The notes: generated from the letters alone by a model not told the origin. A DNA stretch of 64,000 nucleotides from Ferrovibrio sp. (GCF_025869515.1 NZ_JAOZVR010000091.1:1-64000), one strand, 5' to 3'. Positions 27,705-36,525 are shown, numbered from the stretch's first letter. Made by a program: numbers and translations.

Positions 27705-28238
27705 TTACGGCAACCGGACCAGGAAGAGTTCTTCAAAGGCATACTGGATCACCAGTCCGGCCAGCAGGCCATGCACCAGGGCCACGACGATGCCGCGCGG
27801 CACCTGCCGGCTGGCGCGACGCTCGGCATACTGGAAGACGATCACGAAGGTGGTGACGTAGACGGCGGTGACCAGCCAGAACGGCAGCGCGCTGGCGACG
27901 ATGACCAGTGCGTAGACCAGCGACAGGCCCAGACTGAAAATCAGGCGCCAGTGTTCGACCAGCACCAGCGGGCGGCGCCGCCGTGGCCGCAGGGCACCGG
28001 CATTCACCGCGCGCAGCAGCAGGATCGCGCCCATCAGTGCAATGGCAAGGCCGAGCAGGCCCGGCACCAGGCCCGGCGCGGTGTAGATACTGGCCTGGAA
28101 GCGCTCCATCCGGTCCATGCCCAGGCTTATCGCTGCGATGGCAAGACCGAGCGCGATCCAGACGAAGCTGGACCAGAAATCGACACGCGGCGAAACAGCC
28201 GGTTCGGCGGCTGCCGGCGGGGCTTCGGTCTGGTCCAT
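27705..28238 (-). CDS. tctB: Tripartite tricarboxylate transporter small permease TctB
   Basis: A 177-residue protein with four hydrophobic segments in the TctB pattern (FWSSFVWIALGLAIAAIS near residues 21-38, then PGLVPGLLGLAIALMG). The start at MDQTEAPP has GGGAG upstream; an earlier TTG start is less likely. It lies 78 bp downstream of tctC, a gap that holds a hairpin with a T-run. Confidence 0.88.
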   Translation of the reverse strand: MDQTEAPPAAAEPAVSPRVDFWSSFVWIALGLAIAAISLGMDRMERFQASIYTAPGLVPGLLGLAIALMGAILLLRAVNAGALRPRRRRPLVLVEHWRLIFSLGLSLVYALVIVASALPFWLVTAVYVTTFVIVFQYAERRASRQVPRGIVVALVHGLLAGLVIQYAFEELFLVRLP

Positions 28239-28254
28239 CGCGGAAACTCCCTGC

Positions 28255-28301
28255 GAAAAAAGCAAATCGGCCGTCCGGCCCGGTGAGGAGCCAGACGGCC
28301 G
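28255..28301 (-). terminator. Intercistronic terminator or attenuator between tctC and tctB
   Basis: CGGCCGTC (28268-28275) pairs with GACGGCCG (28294-28301). On the minus strand the stem is followed by GATTTGC and a run of six T (28260-28255). This is close to an intrinsic terminator and would reduce the permease transcripts compared with the binding protein, a common design in binding-protein transporters. Confidence 0.65.
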
Positions 28302-28316
28302 CGTGGTGTGCGTGAC

Positions 28317-29336
28317 TTACGGCTTCGGAATGCCCAGCGTGTCGGGCGAGACCTTGGCCTTGCCGCCTTCCTGCAGGATCCAGGCGGCACCCTGGATCGC
28401 CGGGAAGGACGCCTTCTTGGCAGCCTCCCCATATTCAGGCCCGAACAGCGCGCCCTTTTCCGCGGAATATTTCTTGAGGGCGGCGTTGTTCTTGATCTTC
28501 TCCGCCCAGATCTTGTCGAGCGTGGCGATGACTTCCGCCGGCACACCCTTGGGCACGAAGATGCCGAAGTAATTCGCCTCGGTGCGGAAGCCCGGCAGCG
28601 TCTTGGTGATCGGCTCGATCGGCGCGACGCCATCGACTTCCAGCGGCTTGCTGGCCAGCACGGCGAGCGGGCGCAGGCGCTTGCCGCGGATCATCTCGAT
28701 CTGCTCGACGCCCAGCTGGCTGGTCACTTCGGTCTCGCCCGAGACAGTGGCGATCACCGCCGGATTGCCGCCATCGTAGGAGACATGCTTGTAGGTGGCA
28801 CCGGCGGCGCGCGACAGCGCCTCCGAACCGTAATGGCCCGAGGAATTCACGCCGGCGGTGGCGAACGACACCTGGCCCGGCTTGGCCTTCATCGCTGCCA
28901 GCAGGTCGGCGACGCTTTTGTAGGGCGTGTTGGGATTGACGCTGATGACCGCCTGGTTGGCGACGGTGAGATAAAAGTCCCAGTCATTGGCGGTGGTGTT
29001 CAGCAGGCCGGACACGGCATAGGAGCCGACGTCCTTGGCCGCGCCGGCCGCCCAGGTATAGCCATCCTTGCTGCCCTCCAGCACGCTCTTGGTGCCGATC
29101 GAACCGGACGCGCCGGGCTGGTTCACCACCACGACCTTCTGGCCGAGTTCCTTCTCCAGTTCGGCCGCGGTGACGCGGGTGACCTGGTCGGTCGAACCGC
29201 CGGCGGCCCAGGGCACGATGATGGTGATCGGCTTGGTCGGCTTCCACTGCTGGGCGGCAGCCGGCTGAGCGACGAAGCCCAGGGTGCCGGCAACGAACGC
29301 GGCCACAGCGGTACGAATAGCAAGCTTGCCTTGCAT
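28317..29336 (-). CDS. tctC: Tripartite tricarboxylate transporter substrate-binding protein (Bug/TctC family)
   Basis: A 339-residue periplasmic receptor. The signal peptide runs to AAAQQW (about residue 29). The mature start WKPTKPITIIVPWAAGGSTD is the Bug signature, followed by VVVVNQPGASGSIGT. The C-terminal half has VPKGVPAEVIATLDKIW. Ligands of the family are organic acids bound by backbone amides, so the substrate cannot be read from sequence. The ATG has GGAGGAGA upstream. It is the first gene of tctCBA, below operator 2. Confidence 0.94.
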   Translation of the reverse strand: MQGKLAIRTAVAAFVAGTLGFVAQPAAAQQWKPTKPITIIVPWAAGGSTDQVTRVTAAELEKELGQKVVVVNQPGASGSIGTKSVLEGSKDGYTWAAGAAKDVGSYAVSGLLNTTANDWDFYLTVANQAVISVNPNTPYKSVADLLAAMKAKPGQVSFATAGVNSSGHYGSEALSRAAGATYKHVSYDGGNPAVIATVSGETEVTSQLGVEQIEMIRGKRLRPLAVLASKPLEVDGVAPIEPITKTLPGFRTEANYFGIFVPKGVPAEVIATLDKIWAEKIKNNAALKKYSAEKGALFGPEYGEAAKKASFPAIQGAAWILQEGGKAKVSPDTLGIPKP

Positions 29337-29419
29337 GGCGGTCTCCTCCGTTTATGGATCGTCGCGATCCTTGTTATCCGCCCAGCATTCCGATGCCGGA
29401 CGGACTTGTCAACGGAGAA

Positions 29420-29435
29420 GTAACTGACCAGTTAC
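29420..29435. promoter_or_regulatory. TetR-type operator 2 (tctCBA)
   Basis: GTAACTGACCAGTTAC shares GTAAC-N6-GTTAC with operator 1. It lies 84 bases upstream of tctC and 22 bases downstream of the tetR stop. A TTGACA hexamer (29412-29407, minus strand) follows 7 bases after it, with a weak AATGCT 17 bases further on, so the operator abuts a possible promoter. Confidence 0.78.
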
Positions 29436-29456
29436 GAAATTCGACTTTCGGCCGGA

Positions 29457-30119
29457 TCAGGGCCGCAGGTACCCCAGCACCACCGCGATGGAATGGTCGA
29501 GACGGGTTTTCTGCTGCTTCGGACTGAGCAGGTTGCGGCCGAAAATGGTCGAGAGCGTATGGATATTGGAAAAGTAGAAGAATCCGAGCGCGGCGATGGT
29601 GGTATACAGCTCGACCGGATCGACATTCTTGCGAAATACGCCGTCGCGCTGACCGCGTTGCAGCAAATCGGTGATCACCACCAGCAGGGGTGTATATAAC
29701 TCGCGGATTTTCTTCGAGTTCTTGAGAAAACTGGCCTTATGCAGGTTTTCGGCATTCAGCAGGGCGATGAATTCCGGATTGCGCGAACAGAATTTGAAAT
29801 TGAATTCCATCAGATAGCGCATGCCCTCGACGGGCGACATGCGGGCCACGTCGATGGCATGTTCTTCCTCGCGCATGCGCTCATAGGCGCGTTCCAGCAC
29901 GGTCAGCCACAGGCCGTCCTTGTTGCCAAAATACTCGTAGATCATGCGCTTGTTGGAGCCGGACCGCGCGGCAATCTCGTCGACCCGCGCTCCGGATAAG
30001 CCCTTGGCGGCGAACTCGACCAGCGCGGCATCCAGGATATTGCGCCGCGTCACATCGGGCTGGCGGGTGCGGCCCGTGGTTTTCCTGGCATCAGGCTTGG
30101 CAGTCTTGGACTTCGGCAT
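29457..30119 (-). CDS. TetR/AcrR-family regulator
   Basis: A 220-residue regulator. After a basic tail, residues about 24-70 form the TetR DNA-binding domain, with VTRRNILDAALVEFAAKG and then RVDEIAARSGSNKRMIYEYF. The C-terminal domain (NFKFCSRNPEFIALLNAENLH onward) resembles RutR/YcdC-type ligand domains. It lies directly upstream of tctCBA on the same strand. The two GTAAC-N6-GTTAC palindromes before tctC and before the catabolic operon are its likely operators. I found no third copy before tetR itself. Confidence 0.92.
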   Translation of the reverse strand: MPKSKTAKPDARKTTGRTRQPDVTRRNILDAALVEFAAKGLSGARVDEIAARSGSNKRMIYEYFGNKDGLWLTVLERAYERMREEEHAIDVARMSPVEGMRYLMEFNFKFCSRNPEFIALLNAENLHKASFLKNSKKIRELYTPLLVVITDLLQRGQRDGVFRKNVDPVELYTTIAALGFFYFSNIHTLSTIFGRNLLSPKQQKTRLDHSIAVVLGYLRP

Positions 30120-30178
30120 GCAGCACTCCCCTCGCCCAGTCTTGCCGGGCCACGGGGGGCGGCGTCAAGCAGCAGCCG

Positions 30179-31840
30179 TTACGGACAGGTAGCGCCGCTG
30201 GTGAAGCTGACCGTGCCGGTATTGGGGCCGGCGACGATGCTGCAGGCCGTTCCGGCGGTGACCGTGTTGCCGGTCGACCCGGCCAGAGCCGTACCGTTAT
30301 TGAAAACGACGGCACCGAATGTGCCGGCACCGCTACGGGCGACACTGAACGTGTTGTCCGCGACCGTCGCCGAGGAGCCATTCACCTGGATACCCAGGGC
30401 CGTACCAGCAGTGACATTGTTCACCGTAATGGTGTTGCCGCTGACCGTCACATTGCTGGAGCTACTCAAGACATCCACGCCGTGCGTCGTGCCGCCGGCG
30501 GTTGATCTCGCATTGATCGTATTGTTGACGATCCGGGCGCCGCTGACACCATTCGCACTTACGGCAATGGCATTATTGCCGGTGGCATCCGTATTGTTGA
30601 TGGTCAGGCCCATCAAGGTGCTGTTGTTGCCCATCACTATGGTGGCGTTGGCGCCGCCGACATCGCCGGTCAGCGTGGCAGTCGGCGAGGTCAGCGTGGC
30701 GACGCGGCCCGAAGGCGCCCGCACCGCGACACTGCCGCCGCCCATCAGGGTCTGGCCCGACTGCAGCGTCGTGATGCCACTGGCGTTGCTGTTAGCAGTG
30801 AAACTGCCCGACAGGATCACGGTGGAATTGGCGCCGGCATTGGTCACCGCCGTCGGCAGATTGGCGCCGCTGGTGCTGGCGCTGCTCAGCACCGTGATGG
30901 CCTGGCCATTGGCCGTGGTTGTCGCTATTTCTGTGGCGCCGAAGGCACCGGCCTGGGCGACGACGTCGATATCGCGCACCACCGGATCGGCCATGCGGCG
31001 CTCCATCGGCGTCAGCTTCGAGGCAGCGCGACCGTAAATCTGCAGCGGGATGCGCAGCCGCACCGAAAGGAAGCCTTGACCGCCGCGCGGATCGTCATGC
31101 TGCCATTCGGCACCGACGGAGAAACGCGAGCCTTCCCAGGAATTCGGCAGGCTATCGAAGGTCAATTCGGCGCGCAGGCGCGGGCCGGAGATGTCCTCGA
31201 TGCCATTGCCCGAGAAGCGATAGCCGCCGCCATAGACACGCAGCGCCTTTCCGGCATCGGCGTCGAAGACCGGCACGCGCCAACCCAGTTCGGCATCAAA
31301 TCCGCCCTGGCTGCGTTCCTCGCCACCGCGGAAGACGACACTGGTGCCGGACACCTCGGCCGTGTTCAGCGGGTCGACCTGATGGCTGCGGCGGCCGACG
31401 GGAGCGTAATAATTGGCGCGTGCATCCCAATCGATGGAAAGCGCCTCGATGCCGAAGGTTGCCTGGGTGAAGTGGTTGTCATACTCCGTGCGGCGGCGAT
31501 CGAAATAGCCATAGGCGCCGAGGTTCCAGCCGCTTTCCAGCATGTGGCGCACACCGAGGCCGAAATTGCCTTCGGCGCTGTCGTTGTCATCCATGCGGGT
31601 GCGGATACTGGCGAACAGCAAGGTGGCACCGTCCTGCGCCAGCGGCAGGAAGGCATCTACCTCGCCCAGATTACGCTTGGTGCCGAGCTTACCCTCGACA
31701 TCGATATGCGGGCTCCATTTGGGGTCCAGGGCCGATTGTGCGGCAACGGCAAACGACACCAGCATACCGACCAAACACAGAAGTAAGCAGACTACAGGTC
31801 TGCCCTGCCTGCGCGGCACAGCCAGCTGACATGCGTGCAT
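30179..31840 (-). CDS. Inverse autotransporter (intimin/invasin-like beta domain) with beta-helix passenger
   Basis: A 553-residue outer-membrane protein. The start at MHACQL has GGAGG six bases upstream, and a signal peptide ends near VAAQSA (residue 36). Residues about 40-270 match the inverse-autotransporter barrel: HIDVEGKLGTKRNLGEVDAF, GNFGLGVRHML, GAYGYFDRRRT, NYYAPVG, GFDAELGWRVPVF and LRIPLQIYG. After a linker, residues about 350-553 are Asn/Thr/Ser/Gly-rich repeats such as GLTINNTDATGNNAIAVS and TVSGNTITVNNVTAG, which fit a right-handed parallel beta-helix. The C-terminus has a Cys pair. Intimin-type proteins usually carry Ig-like repeats, so this passenger is unusual. Confidence 0.82.
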   Translation of the reverse strand: MHACQLAVPRRQGRPVVCLLLCLVGMLVSFAVAAQSALDPKWSPHIDVEGKLGTKRNLGEVDAFLPLAQDGATLLFASIRTRMDDNDSAEGNFGLGVRHMLESGWNLGAYGYFDRRRTEYDNHFTQATFGIEALSIDWDARANYYAPVGRRSHQVDPLNTAEVSGTSVVFRGGEERSQGGFDAELGWRVPVFDADAGKALRVYGGGYRFSGNGIEDISGPRLRAELTFDSLPNSWEGSRFSVGAEWQHDDPRGGQGFLSVRLRIPLQIYGRAASKLTPMERRMADPVVRDIDVVAQAGAFGATEIATTTANGQAITVLSSASTSGANLPTAVTNAGANSTVILSGSFTANSNASGITTLQSGQTLMGGGSVAVRAPSGRVATLTSPTATLTGDVGGANATIVMGNNSTLMGLTINNTDATGNNAIAVSANGVSGARIVNNTINARSTAGGTTHGVDVLSSSSNVTVSGNTITVNNVTAGTALGIQVNGSSATVADNTFSVARSGAGTFGAVVFNNGTALAGSTGNTVTAGTACSIVAGPNTGTVSFTSGATCP

Positions 31841-31946
31841 ACTCGCCTCCGGAACGCGGTCTTGCACCACATTCTCAGCGCCAGAGGTAGAGGATGCCTA
31901 TTAATCCGTCAAATGACTTCTGAATCCACAACTTATGGGTGATATT

Positions 31947-32720
31947 TCAATTCACCATCTCCGGCAGGGTCACCAGTTTCACCCCGGCCTGCTCCAGCCC
32001 GGCGCGGATATGCCGCGCCATCGACACGGCACCGGCGCTGTCGCCATGCACGCAGATCGAATCGACATTGCAGGGGATGCGCTTGCCGCTGACCAAGACG
32101 ATGGCGCGCTCCTGCACCATGCGCAGCACGTTGCGCAAAGCCTCGTCGTTGTCATGCACCATGGCATGGGGCTGGCCGCGCGGCACCAGGTTGCCGTCGT
32201 CGTCGTAATTGCGGTCGGCGAAGACTTCCTGCGCCACCGGCAGGTTCATCTTCGCTGCCGCCGTCACCATGGCCGAGCCGGCCGGGGCCAGGAAGATCAG
32301 GTCTTTCGACACGCCCGCGATGCCGCGTGCCAGCGCCATGGCGAGATCCATGTCGGTGGCCGCCTTGTTGTTGATCGCGCCATGCGGCTTCACATGCGTG
32401 ACCTTGCCGCCCCTGGTCGCCGCCACACCCATCAGCGCGCCGATCTGATAGGCCATCAGCGCCTCGACTTCCCTGTTGCTCATGGTCATCGGCCGGCGGC
32501 CGAACCCCTGCAGATCGGGATAGGAGGGATGTGCGCCGATCGAGACGCCGTTTTTCACGGCTTCGGTCACGGTGGCCTGCATCACGCTCCAGTCGCCGGC
32601 ATGGAAACCGCAGGCGACATTCGCGGTGCCGACCACGGCCAGCATGGCCGCGTCGTCGCCCATGGTCCAGGCGCCGTAGCTTTCGCCCAGGTCGCTGTTC
32701 AGGTTGGTCTTCACCGTCAT
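31947..32720 (-). CDS. pxpA: 5-oxoprolinase subunit A (LamB/YcsF family)
   Basis: A 257-residue protein that, with PxpB and PxpC, cleaves 5-oxoproline to glutamate using ATP. Motifs are LNSDLGESYGAW, ANVACGFHAGDW, SIGAHPSYPDLQGFGRR and VKPHGAINNKAA, with the terminal VHGDSAGAV. The start is MTVKTNL; a longer frame runs into pxpC. It is the last gene of the operon, 16 bp after pxpC. Confidence 0.95.
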   Translation of the reverse strand: MTVKTNLNSDLGESYGAWTMGDDAAMLAVVGTANVACGFHAGDWSVMQATVTEAVKNGVSIGAHPSYPDLQGFGRRPMTMSNREVEALMAYQIGALMGVAATRGGKVTHVKPHGAINNKAATDMDLAMALARGIAGVSKDLIFLAPAGSAMVTAAAKMNLPVAQEVFADRNYDDDGNLVPRGQPHAMVHDNDEALRNVLRMVQERAIVLVSGKRIPCNVDSICVHGDSAGAVSMARHIRAGLEQAGVKLVTLPEMVN

Positions 32721-32736
32721 GGGAGCCTCGCTTCCG

Positions 32737-33789
32737 TCAGCGCCACTGCCCGCTGGGGGCATCGACGGCGCCGCTGATCAGGTTTTGTGTATATAGCGCG
32801 TTCAGGTCGAGAGTGACATCGGGCATTGCCGTGCGGATGCCGTCGATCAGGCGGCGCACCTGCTTTTCCTGTTCGCGGCGAACCGCCTCGGCCTCGGCTA
32901 CCGTGACAGCGGCAAACTGCAACGTGTCGCCCGGCTTCATGCGGCCGACCCGCGGCAGGTCGGCGGAAATCACCGTGGCAATCTTGGTATAGCCGCCTGT
33001 GGTCTGGCGGTCGGCCATCAGGATGATCGGCTTGCCGTTGCCCGGCACCTGGATCGAGCCGGTGACCACGCCTTCAGAAGCGATGTCGGCGCCGCGCACA
33101 TGCTCGACGGTCTCGCCATCGAGGCGGATGCCCATGCGGTCGGCTTCCTTGGTCACTGTATAAGTGGCCGACAGGAAGGTCTCAATGCCGTTCGGTGTGA
33201 AGCGATCCTCCTGCGGCCCGAGCACGACACGGATCGGGCCGCCGCCGTAGTCGATCTCGTCCGCCAGTTCGCGCTCGTCGCCTTCGGCAGCCACGACATT
33301 CAGCGGCAGACGGTCGCCGGCCTTCAGCGCGCGGCCATCGAAGCCGCCGAGGCCGGAACGCATATAGGTCGAGAAGCTGCCCATGAAGGGTGCGATGGCG
33401 AAGCCGCCGGCCACCGCAAGATAGGCGATGCTGGCCTCTTCAACCGCGCCAATGGCCAGGCGGTCACCGCGTCTGAGCAGCAGCGAGCGCCAGGGTTTGA
33501 GACTACGCGCCTCGCCGCCATCGGCCGGCTGCAGGGTCAGCTTCGCCTTGCCGCCGAGCACGACGCGCACGCCATCCACCGCCGCGACCAGCGTCGGGCC
33601 AAGATAGCCGATCTCCAGCGCTGCCGTGTTCTCCGGGTTGCCGAGCACGGCATTGGCGAGACGAAGCGCAATCGGATCGGTGGCGCCCGCCACCGGCATG
33701 CCGAGCGCCTGCGACCCGAAGCGGCCGAGATCCTGCACCGAGGTCATCAGGCCGGGCGAGACGATTTCGAGAAAACCGGCCGCGTTCAT
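32737..33789 (-). CDS. pxpC: 5-oxoprolinase subunit C (biotin-dependent carboxyltransferase family fold)
   Basis: A 350-residue subunit starting FLEIVSPGLMTSVQDLGRFG, with GMPVAGATDPIALRLAN and the late ILMADRQTTGGYTKIATV. These are the marks of the KipA/PxpC family, whose fold is shared with urea-amidolyase carboxyltransferase domains. The start overlaps the pxpB stop by four bases (ATGA). Length is normal. Confidence 0.94.
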   Translation of the reverse strand: MNAAGFLEIVSPGLMTSVQDLGRFGSQALGMPVAGATDPIALRLANAVLGNPENTAALEIGYLGPTLVAAVDGVRVVLGGKAKLTLQPADGGEARSLKPWRSLLLRRGDRLAIGAVEEASIAYLAVAGGFAIAPFMGSFSTYMRSGLGGFDGRALKAGDRLPLNVVAAEGDERELADEIDYGGGPIRVVLGPQEDRFTPNGIETFLSATYTVTKEADRMGIRLDGETVEHVRGADIASEGVVTGSIQVPGNGKPIILMADRQTTGGYTKIATVISADLPRVGRMKPGDTLQFAAVTVAEAEAVRREQEKQVRRLIDGIRTAMPDVTLDLNALYTQNLISGAVDAPSGQWR

Positions 33790-34514
33790 GGCGTCACCTT
33801 CAACGCGGCATAGTCGAAGCTGCCCTGCTCGATCTGGCGCTGCATGGCGACATAGTCATCGGTGGAGACGGCGAAATAGCTCACTTCGTCGCCGGCCCCG
33901 AGCAGAATCGGCTCGGGTCGCGCGGCATCGAAGAGCTTCAGCGGCGTGCGACCGATCAGATGCCAGCCGCCGGGACTTTCCCACGGATAGATCGTGGTCA
34001 TCGATTCGGCGATGGCAACCGAACCCTGCGGCACCTTGGTACGCGGCGCCGAACGGCGCGGCAGATGCAGTGCCGCATCCAGTCCACCCATATAGGCGAG
34101 GCCCGGCATAAAGCCGAGCATGTAGACGAAAAAACGACCGCCGGTGTGGATCGCGACCACCCGGTCGGTGGTGAGTTTGCACCGTTCGGCGACGTCGGCC
34201 AGATCCGGCGCCAGGTCGGCAGCATAACAGACCGGCAGACGCCAGAGCCGGCCGGCGCGCTGCTGCGGCCGCAGCCCGGCCAGCAGGCCGCGTACCTGCG
34301 ATTCCAGATCGGCGCGCCTCGTCGCCAGCGGGTCGTACTGCACCAGCAGGGCGCGGAAAGACGGAACGGTCTCGACCAGACCGGCCGGTTTCAGATCGCC
34401 GAGCGCGGCATGCAGCGCCATGACCATGGCATTGACGCCGCGGTCGATGCCCTCGCCGAATTCGACGCTGAAGCCGGTATCGCCGAAGGACCGGATCTGT
34501 GGATAGCCGTTCAT
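33786..34514 (-). CDS. pxpB: 5-oxoprolinase subunit B
   Basis: A 242-residue KipI/PxpB-type subunit. It shows FGDTGFSVEFGEGID at the start, VPSFRALLVQYDP, the LPVCYAADLAPDL segment, and FMPGLAYMGGLDAALHLPRR with GSVAIAESMTTIYPWESPGGWHL split over the C-terminal half. It forms the catalytic complex with PxpC. It lies 24 bp from the DUF2848 gene. Confidence 0.94.
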   Translation of the reverse strand: MNGYPQIRSFGDTGFSVEFGEGIDRGVNAMVMALHAALGDLKPAGLVETVPSFRALLVQYDPLATRRADLESQVRGLLAGLRPQQRAGRLWRLPVCYAADLAPDLADVAERCKLTTDRVVAIHTGGRFFVYMLGFMPGLAYMGGLDAALHLPRRSAPRTKVPQGSVAIAESMTTIYPWESPGGWHLIGRTPLKLFDAARPEPILLGAGDEVSYFAVSTDDYVAMQRQIEQGSFDYAALKVTP

Positions 34515-34538
34515 GCCCCTGTCTTACGACCTCGCCAG

Positions 34539-35219
34539 TCAGGCGACAACAGGAAGTGCCTCGATATCGTAGGCATGGCTGAGCTTGCGCTGCAGCACCG
34601 GATCTTCCAGTTCCATCTCGAAGCGGCTGCCCGGGCGGATGCCACCGATGGCACCGATCGTGCCGCCGAACATCAGGCTGCCGGGCGGAAGCGTTGCGGT
34701 ATTGCTGTAGCGCTGCATCAGGTCGGCCGGGCTGCGCAGACCGGAGACCGCACCCTCCTGGTAGAGCACGCGCTGGCCATCAATGGTCGCCCAGGCGCGC
34801 AGGATCAGACTGTCCCAGTGCGGCGCCACTTCGTCGTAACGCCACAGGCCGCTGCCAAGCACTTTCGAACACAGCTGCTTGGACAGGGCGACCCCGGCGG
34901 CTTCTGCCTTGCGGTCGGTATGGTCGGAACCGACCGTAACCCAGAGGCCGTCGGCCAGTGACAGAATCACCGGCTCGACCTCGCCCGAGGTGTCGGAGCC
35001 GAGCACCTGCAGGTGCGCAGTCTGGATCAGCTGCCCGGTGCCAATGCGATAGAACAGCGGCACGCTGCTGGGCCGCGGCACGCCGATGGCGGCCAGTTCC
35101 TCGATATGGTGTTCGATGGCGTGCTGGTCGCGACCGGCCCAGCCGGCAACAATCAGCGTGTCGATCTGCACGGCGACGCGGTCGCGGCGGTCCTGCCAGA
35201 AGCGGTCGAAAGTGAGCAT
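34539..35219 (-). CDS. DUF2848 family protein
   Basis: A 226-residue protein of the DUF2848 type, with no established reaction. Recognisable parts are VAGWAGRDQHAIEHHIEELA, VPLFYRIG, GEVEPVILSLADGLWVTVGSDHTDRKAE and SLMFGGTIGAIGGIRPGSRFEMELEDP. The last stretch recalls fumarylacetoacetate-hydrolase folds, and the HTD motif could bind metal. It sits between the TRAP transporter and pxpBCA with gaps of 18 and 24 bp, so it very probably takes part in the same pathway. Confidence 0.85.
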   Translation of the reverse strand: MLTFDRFWQDRRDRVAVQIDTLIVAGWAGRDQHAIEHHIEELAAIGVPRPSSVPLFYRIGTGQLIQTAHLQVLGSDTSGEVEPVILSLADGLWVTVGSDHTDRKAEAAGVALSKQLCSKVLGSGLWRYDEVAPHWDSLILRAWATIDGQRVLYQEGAVSGLRSPADLMQRYSNTATLPPGSLMFGGTIGAIGGIRPGSRFEMELEDPVLQRKLSHAYDIEALPVVA

Positions 35220-35237
35220 GTCGGGAATCCCTGAAGC

Positions 35238-36521
35238 TTAACCGAAAGTATTGGGCAGCCAGAGCGCCAGGCCCGGGAAGATGGTGAGGATCAGGATGAG
35301 CAGGACCATGATGCCGACGAACGGCACCGAGCCCGCGATCACATCATTCAGCGTGCCATGCGTGCGCAGCGACTGCACGACGAAGAGGTTGAGGCCCACG
35401 GGTGGCGTGATCAGCGCCATCTCGATCAGGATGATGATGATGATGCCGAACCAGATCGGATCGAAACCCAGACCGAACATTACAGGCGCCACAATGGGGA
35501 TCGTGGTGATCATCATCGACAGGGTTTCCATGAAGCAGCCGAGGATGAGGTAGAAGACCACAAGCGCGATCAGCATCTCGAATTTCGACAGGCCAAGGCC
35601 GGCGATGTAATCCGTCAGCATCGTGGTCAGGCCGATGGCCGAAATGACGAAGTTGAGGAAATAGGCCGCAACGATGATCATCATCACCATCGCCGTGGTG
35701 CGCATGGTGTTTTCCATCACCTCTTTCAGCATGGCGATGGACAGGCGGCGATAGAAGGCCGCCAGCCCCAGCGCCGCCACCACGCCAAGCGAGGCGGCTT
35801 CGGTCGGCGTCGCCAGGCCGGCATAGATCGAGCCGACCACGACCAGGAAGATGCCGAGCGGCGGCAGCAGGTCGACCAGGCTGGCAATGCGTTCTGCCCA
35901 GGTGACGCTGACCGTCCGGCCGCCCCAGGCCGGCTTCACCATGCAGCAGATACCGACAAAGACCATGAAGAGGAAAGCCAGACCGAGGCCGGGAATGATG
36001 CCGGCCAGATACAGTTTCGGAATCGAGGTATCGGTCAGCACCGCGTAGATGATGATATTGATCGACGGCGGGATCAGGATGCCGAGCGTGCCGCCGGCAG
36101 CCAGCGTGCCGAGGAACAGGCGCTCGTTATAACCATGCTTCTTGACCAGCGGCAGCGCGACAGTGCCGACGGTGGCGGCCGTGGCCACCGAAGACCCGGA
36201 GGTGGCGGCGAAGATGGCGCAGGCGCCGATATTGGAATGCATCAGGCCGCCGGGAATCCACGCCAGCCACTTCACCATGGCGGCATACATGCGTTCGGCC
36301 ACGCCGGCCCGCAGCAGAATCTCGCCCAGCAGGATGAACATCGGGATCGAGACCAGCAGGAAGTCCTTCGACGACGACCAGGCCACCTCGCCCAGCGCCA
36401 GGCTGAGCGGCATCTTGGAATAGATCTTGTCGAGCAGCAGACCGAGCATGCCGAGCGCACCGGCAACCGGGATGGCGGCGGCCAGCAGGGCGAGCAGGAG
36501 AACGAGTGTCGTGCCGAGCAT
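35238..36521 (-). CDS. TRAP transporter large permease (DctM type)
   Basis: A 427-residue membrane protein with about twelve hydrophobic segments. Typical DctM segments are PMFILLGEILLRAGVAERMY, GACAIFAATSGSSVATAATVG, and GTLAAGGTLGILIPPSINIIIYA, with LITPPVGLNLFVVQ near the end. It is the ion-coupled transport subunit. The start at MLGTTLVLLL lies four bases after the small-permease stop. Confidence 0.95.
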   Translation of the reverse strand: MLGTTLVLLLALLAAAIPVAGALGMLGLLLDKIYSKMPLSLALGEVAWSSSKDFLLVSIPMFILLGEILLRAGVAERMYAAMVKWLAWIPGGLMHSNIGACAIFAATSGSSVATAATVGTVALPLVKKHGYNERLFLGTLAAGGTLGILIPPSINIIIYAVLTDTSIPKLYLAGIIPGLGLAFLFMVFVGICCMVKPAWGGRTVSVTWAERIASLVDLLPPLGIFLVVVGSIYAGLATPTEAASLGVVAALGLAAFYRRLSIAMLKEVMENTMRTTAMVMMIIVAAYFLNFVISAIGLTTMLTDYIAGLGLSKFEMLIALVVFYLILGCFMETLSMMITTIPIVAPVMFGLGFDPIWFGIIIIILIEMALITPPVGLNLFVVQSLRTHGTLNDVIAGSVPFVGIMVLLILILTIFPGLALWLPNTFG

Positions 36522-36525
36522 CGGA

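Noticed and set aside
26673-28286. A 537-codon open frame on the plus strand opposite tctA and tctB
   Set aside because: Its translation is rich in Gln, His, Gly and Asp without any domain, and the minus strand holds two clear membrane proteins.
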